From Chitinophagales bacterium (GTDB lineage: Bacteria > Bacteroidota > Bacteroidia > Chitinophagales > BACL12), in contig JACMJP010000137.1 in NCBI GenBank assembly GCA_014380545.1, positions 1 to 8,795 of the forward strand: DNA of 8,795 nucleotides, read 5' to 3'. The translations under genes were made by a program, and so were the position numbers. Positions 7,260 to 8,795 of this stretch are shown here, one piece after another. The number at the start of each line of letters is the position of its first letter. Positions within the stretch are counted from its first letter, which is position 1. The notes under the pieces were generated by a model. It did not search any database, was not told the origin of the DNA, and was given only the letters and a program-made list of their open reading frames with translations.

Positions 7260-8094
7260 TTTTTTATTTTCATCGTGTGCAAAAAATGACCGGGAACCCG
7301 GACCATTAACAGATGGCCTTGAAGAAGTAGTTTCAAATAAAATATATGTAATGCACAGCATGATATATGCTGACAATAAACCCTGGACAACATCTAATAT
7401 TTTCGTAATTAAAGGAACAAAAGACACTGTTTGGATCTACGGTTCAGGATATGGAGATTTTAGAAAACCCTGTGATGATTCTTGTAACGATAATAATTAT
7501 TATTTGGGTGATAATTTTTATGGAACAGGACCTGCAACAGAAGATGTAAGACCCATTGATTCTGTTATAACAAACATTTTTAAAATAAACCGGGATAGTG
7601 CAATTCTGCAATTTATTGTTCCACATTATCATCTCGATCATATCAATTCAGAATTTATTGATGCGTTCTACACAACATTTAATTATCCTTTAAATCCTGC
7701 ATCAAAAATTTGGATACATGTTAATGACTCCATCGGTGCATTATGCAATGAGCCTTGCTGCGGTACACAACCATGCCCTGATAAAAAAAATAAGTATTAT
7801 GGTGTGCCATATATGCCATCGTGGAAACCTGCGTATAAAAGCATGTTCAAAACAATGGGCTCGGAGAGTGATATCTGCAATACAGTTATAAAAACATTCT
7901 CATCGGAAAATGGTGTATGGGAAATAACAAAAGGTGTTGCTGTTGCTGATGATGGGCATACCGATGGCACTATCAATTTAAATAATGCTGATCTAAAACT
8001 TCGCATAAACGGAACGAAGAGTAAAGTGCAATGCGATTTACAAAAAAATTGGACTTCTGTTAGTGTACACGGAAATATTCATCCTGTACATTAA
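7225..8094 (+). CDS. Lipoprotein with metallo-beta-lactamase-like fold
   Basis: Residues 1-17 are a lipoprotein signal with FSSC at 15-18, so Cys18 would be acylated. The following AKNDRE is charged, resembling surface-export signals of Bacteroidota lipoproteins. The core VPHYHLDHIN (132-141) carries the HxHxDH metal motif (His134, His136, Asp138, His139), and DDGHTDGTI (242-250) matches the third-motif histidine of metallo-beta-lactamase-fold hydrolases. SNIFVIKGTKDTVWIYGSGYGD (57-78) occupies the place of the first motif, but the usual I-D-T-G aspartate is replaced by Y-G-S-G. No clear GD motif follows; VHGNIHP (281-287) may supply the last histidine. Cysteines cluster at 83/87 and 174/178/179/184, with more at 218 and 270. 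The substrate is unknown: hydrolases of this fold act on lactones, thioesters, phosphoesters and beta-lactams. The gene is 36 bases downstream of 6529, probably in the same transcript. Confidence 0.82.
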   Translation: MKKNFFYLSILFFLFSSCAKNDREPGPLTDGLEEVVSNKIYVMHSMIYADNKPWTTSNIFVIKGTKDTVWIYGSGYGDFRKPCDDSCNDNNYYLGDNFYGTGPATEDVRPIDSVITNIFKINRDSAILQFIVPHYHLDHINSEFIDAFYTTFNYPLNPASKIWIHVNDSIGALCNEPCCGTQPCPDKKNKYYGVPYMPSWKPAYKSMFKTMGSESDICNTVIKTFSSENGVWEITKGVAVADDGHTDGTINLNNADLKLRINGTKSKVQCDLQKNWTSVSVHGNIHPVH

Positions 8095-8121
8095 TATCTT
8101 TACAAAAAAGTTGCAATTTTC

Positions 8122-8151
8122 TTTTGGTTTTGAAAAAAACCTTTATTTTCG
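8122..8151 (+). promoter_or_regulatory. Candidate promoter of the 8226-8540 gene pair
   Basis: TTTTG at 8122-8126 and TATTTTCG at 8144-8151 (one mismatch to TAnnTTTG) are 17 bases apart, within the Bacteroidota range. Transcription would start near 8155, giving a leader of about 70 bases with the GC-rich hairpin 8162-8182 close to its 5' end. Confidence 0.4.
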
Positions 8152-8161
8152 GGTAATCATT

Positions 8162-8182
8162 CGGCAGAACCTCCTCCTGCCG
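8162..8182 (+). promoter_or_regulatory. Leader hairpin with CCTCCTC loop
   Basis: CGGCAG (8162-8167) pairs with CTGCCG (8177-8182), six bp with five G-C pairs, around a nine-base loop AACCTCCTC. It is the most GC-rich spot in an AT-rich intergenic stretch. No T-run follows, so it is not an intrinsic terminator. The loop carries an anti-Shine-Dalgarno-like CCTCCTC (8170-8176), which is the exact complement of GAGGAGG at 8523-8529 before the next gene. Confidence 0.5.
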
Positions 8183-8225
8183 TAATGCATAAAAAGTCTT
8201 TTAATATAAACCTATAACTAATTGT

Positions 8226-8537
8226 ATGAAGTTATTTTTTACTATCGTACTTACTCTTTCTGTATCAATAGTATTCAGCCAGGCGCATATCTATAAATTC
8301 AAAATAGATGAAACTGCTGATGCTGATAAATTGAAAGAAGCAAACAATTTACTTTCGCAAATCTTTGACGTTTCTCCCGATTATGATGTCTACACAAATT
8401 ATTTTACAGTAAAATCTGATGTCGATGTAAAATATGAAGAGCTTGCCGGTACGCTTGCAGCATATGGTTATACAATTGCATTTTTTTTAAAGAATGGTGA
8501 TAATGAATTATTTCCAAAAACTGAGGAGGAAGATTGA
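8226..8537 (+). CDS. Small exported protein of unknown function (103 aa)
   Basis: I do not recognise this family. Residues 1-19 form a signal peptide ending VFSQ, followed by a mature chain of about 84 residues starting AHIYKFKID. It has no cysteines, no transmembrane segment after the signal and an acidic tail (KTEEED). The pattern of strand HIYKFKID, helix DADKLKEANNLLSQIF, strand DVYTNYFTVKSD, helix KYEELAGTLAAYG, strand YTIAFFLK suggests a beta-alpha-beta-beta-alpha-beta ferredoxin-like fold, as in HMA domains but without their CxxC metal motif; this is inference. The ATG follows an A/T-rich leader without a Shine-Dalgarno sequence. Only two bases separate its TGA from the next ATG, so the two proteins are likely made from one mRNA and may act together outside the cytoplasm. 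Confidence 0.8.
   Translation: MKLFFTIVLTLSVSIVFSQAHIYKFKIDETADADKLKEANNLLSQIFDVSPDYDVYTNYFTVKSDVDVKYEELAGTLAAYGYTIAFFLKNGDNELFPKTEEED
8523..8529 (+). promoter_or_regulatory. Shine-Dalgarno-like GAGGAGG before 8540 start
   Basis: GAGGAGG lies ten bases before the ATG at 8540 and includes the full AGGAGG core. It is formed by the Glu-Glu codons at the end of the 8226 gene, so it may be coincidental. Bacteroidota ribosomes generally make little use of the anti-Shine-Dalgarno tail, which makes such a perfect match unusual. It supports the chosen start and translation coupling with 8226. Confidence 0.45.
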
Positions 8538-8539
8538 TC

Positions 8540-8795
8540 ATGAAGTTGATTTACTTAACATTAATCTTATCGTTTTTTGTATCAATATCTCTTGCGCAAC
8601 CAGCCAATGATGATCCTTGTGAAGCAACTTCACTTACAGTAGGCGGTACTTGCAGCCTGACAAGCAGCACTTCCGCTGGCGCTACAAATACAACCGGGTT
8701 TGGGGCTCCATCATGCAGTATCTATAGTAATAAGGATGTATGGTTTTCTTTTGTGGCCCCTGGATCCGGAAATATTACTATTAAATCAACAATTG
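8540..8795 (+). CDS. N-terminus of a secreted Bacteroidota protein, probable T9SS cargo (3' partial)
   Basis: Only the first 85 codons are present; the frame is open at the right edge. Residues 1-19 (MKLIYLTLILSFFVSISLA) are a signal peptide, followed by QPANDDPCEATSLTVGG. This 'ANDDPCxATxLxVGxTC' opening with a later DVWFSFVAPGSGNITI is the usual start of a beta-sandwich (pre-peptidase C-terminal-like) domain found at the N-terminus of many large T9SS-secreted proteins. Cysteines at mature positions in DPCEA, GTCSL and PSCSI fit disulfide-stabilised strands. The T9SS sorting domain, expected at the far C-terminus, lies outside the window, so secretion by that route is inferred. The gene starts two bases after the 8226 stop. 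Confidence 0.82.
   Translation, partial: MKLIYLTLILSFFVSISLAQPANDDPCEATSLTVGGTCSLTSSTSAGATNTTGFGAPSCSIYSNKDVWFSFVAPGSGNITIKSTI

Noticed and set aside
7225..8094. Beta-lactam resistance enzyme
   Set aside because: The fold motifs are shared by many hydrolases, and key lactamase motifs are altered; nothing points to beta-lactams as substrate.
8162..8182. Hairpin as an intrinsic terminator of the lipoprotein gene
   Set aside because: The stem is not followed by a T-run on either strand, and it lies downstream of a better candidate promoter for the next gene.
8185..8217. Ten-codon frame in the leader of 8226, possible leader peptide
   Set aside because: There is no ribosome-binding signal, no run of regulatory codons and no attenuator-like alternative structure next to it.

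Overview
The window looks like AT-rich chromosomal DNA from a member of the Bacteroidota. The evidence is a type IX secretion (T9SS) C-terminal sorting domain, Ig-like modules of the kind common in secreted Bacteroidota proteins, candidate promoters of the TTTG / TAnnTTTG type, A-rich start regions mostly without Shine-Dalgarno sequences, and a lipoprotein whose post-cysteine residues are acidic and lysine-containing. No tRNA, rRNA, CRISPR array, transposase or phage gene is visible, and the genes use the standard code. The family calls come from motifs and overall resemblance, not from database searches.

Layout. Positions 1-2154 (minus strand) hold a large secreted protein that runs off the left edge. 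It has a signal peptide, seven tandem repeats of about 60 residues (probably a beta-propeller), a MopE-type acidic Cys/Asp motif, two Ig-like domains and a nearly complete T9SS sorting domain. A divergent intergenic region follows. From 2339 everything reads on the plus strand: mfd (transcription-repair coupling factor, 2339-5758), a Prx6-type 1-Cys peroxiredoxin (5825-6460), an exported protein with a DUF3108/TapB-like signature (6529-7188), a lipoprotein with a metallo-beta-lactamase-like fold (7225-8094), a small exported protein of 103 residues (8226-8537), and the start of another secreted protein (8540-8795, cut by the right edge).

How the genes relate. Mfd and the peroxiredoxin are housekeeping and stress functions, each with its own candidate promoter. 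6529 and 7225 are 36 bases apart and may be co-transcribed. 8226 and 8540 are separated by two bases and almost certainly share a transcript. Five of the seven proteins carry export signals, so most of the window encodes the cell envelope or secreted material.

The least ordinary signals are: a perfect 13-bp inverted repeat that pairs across the start codon of the lipoprotein gene; a leader hairpin before 8226 whose loop is exactly complementary to the purine-rich stretch before the 8540 start; a 28-base GC-rich in-frame segment inside mfd; a nearly leaderless mfd promoter; and a metallo-beta-lactamase-like lipoprotein with an intact HxHxDH motif but atypical other motifs and clustered cysteines. 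I saw no clear new multi-gene system.
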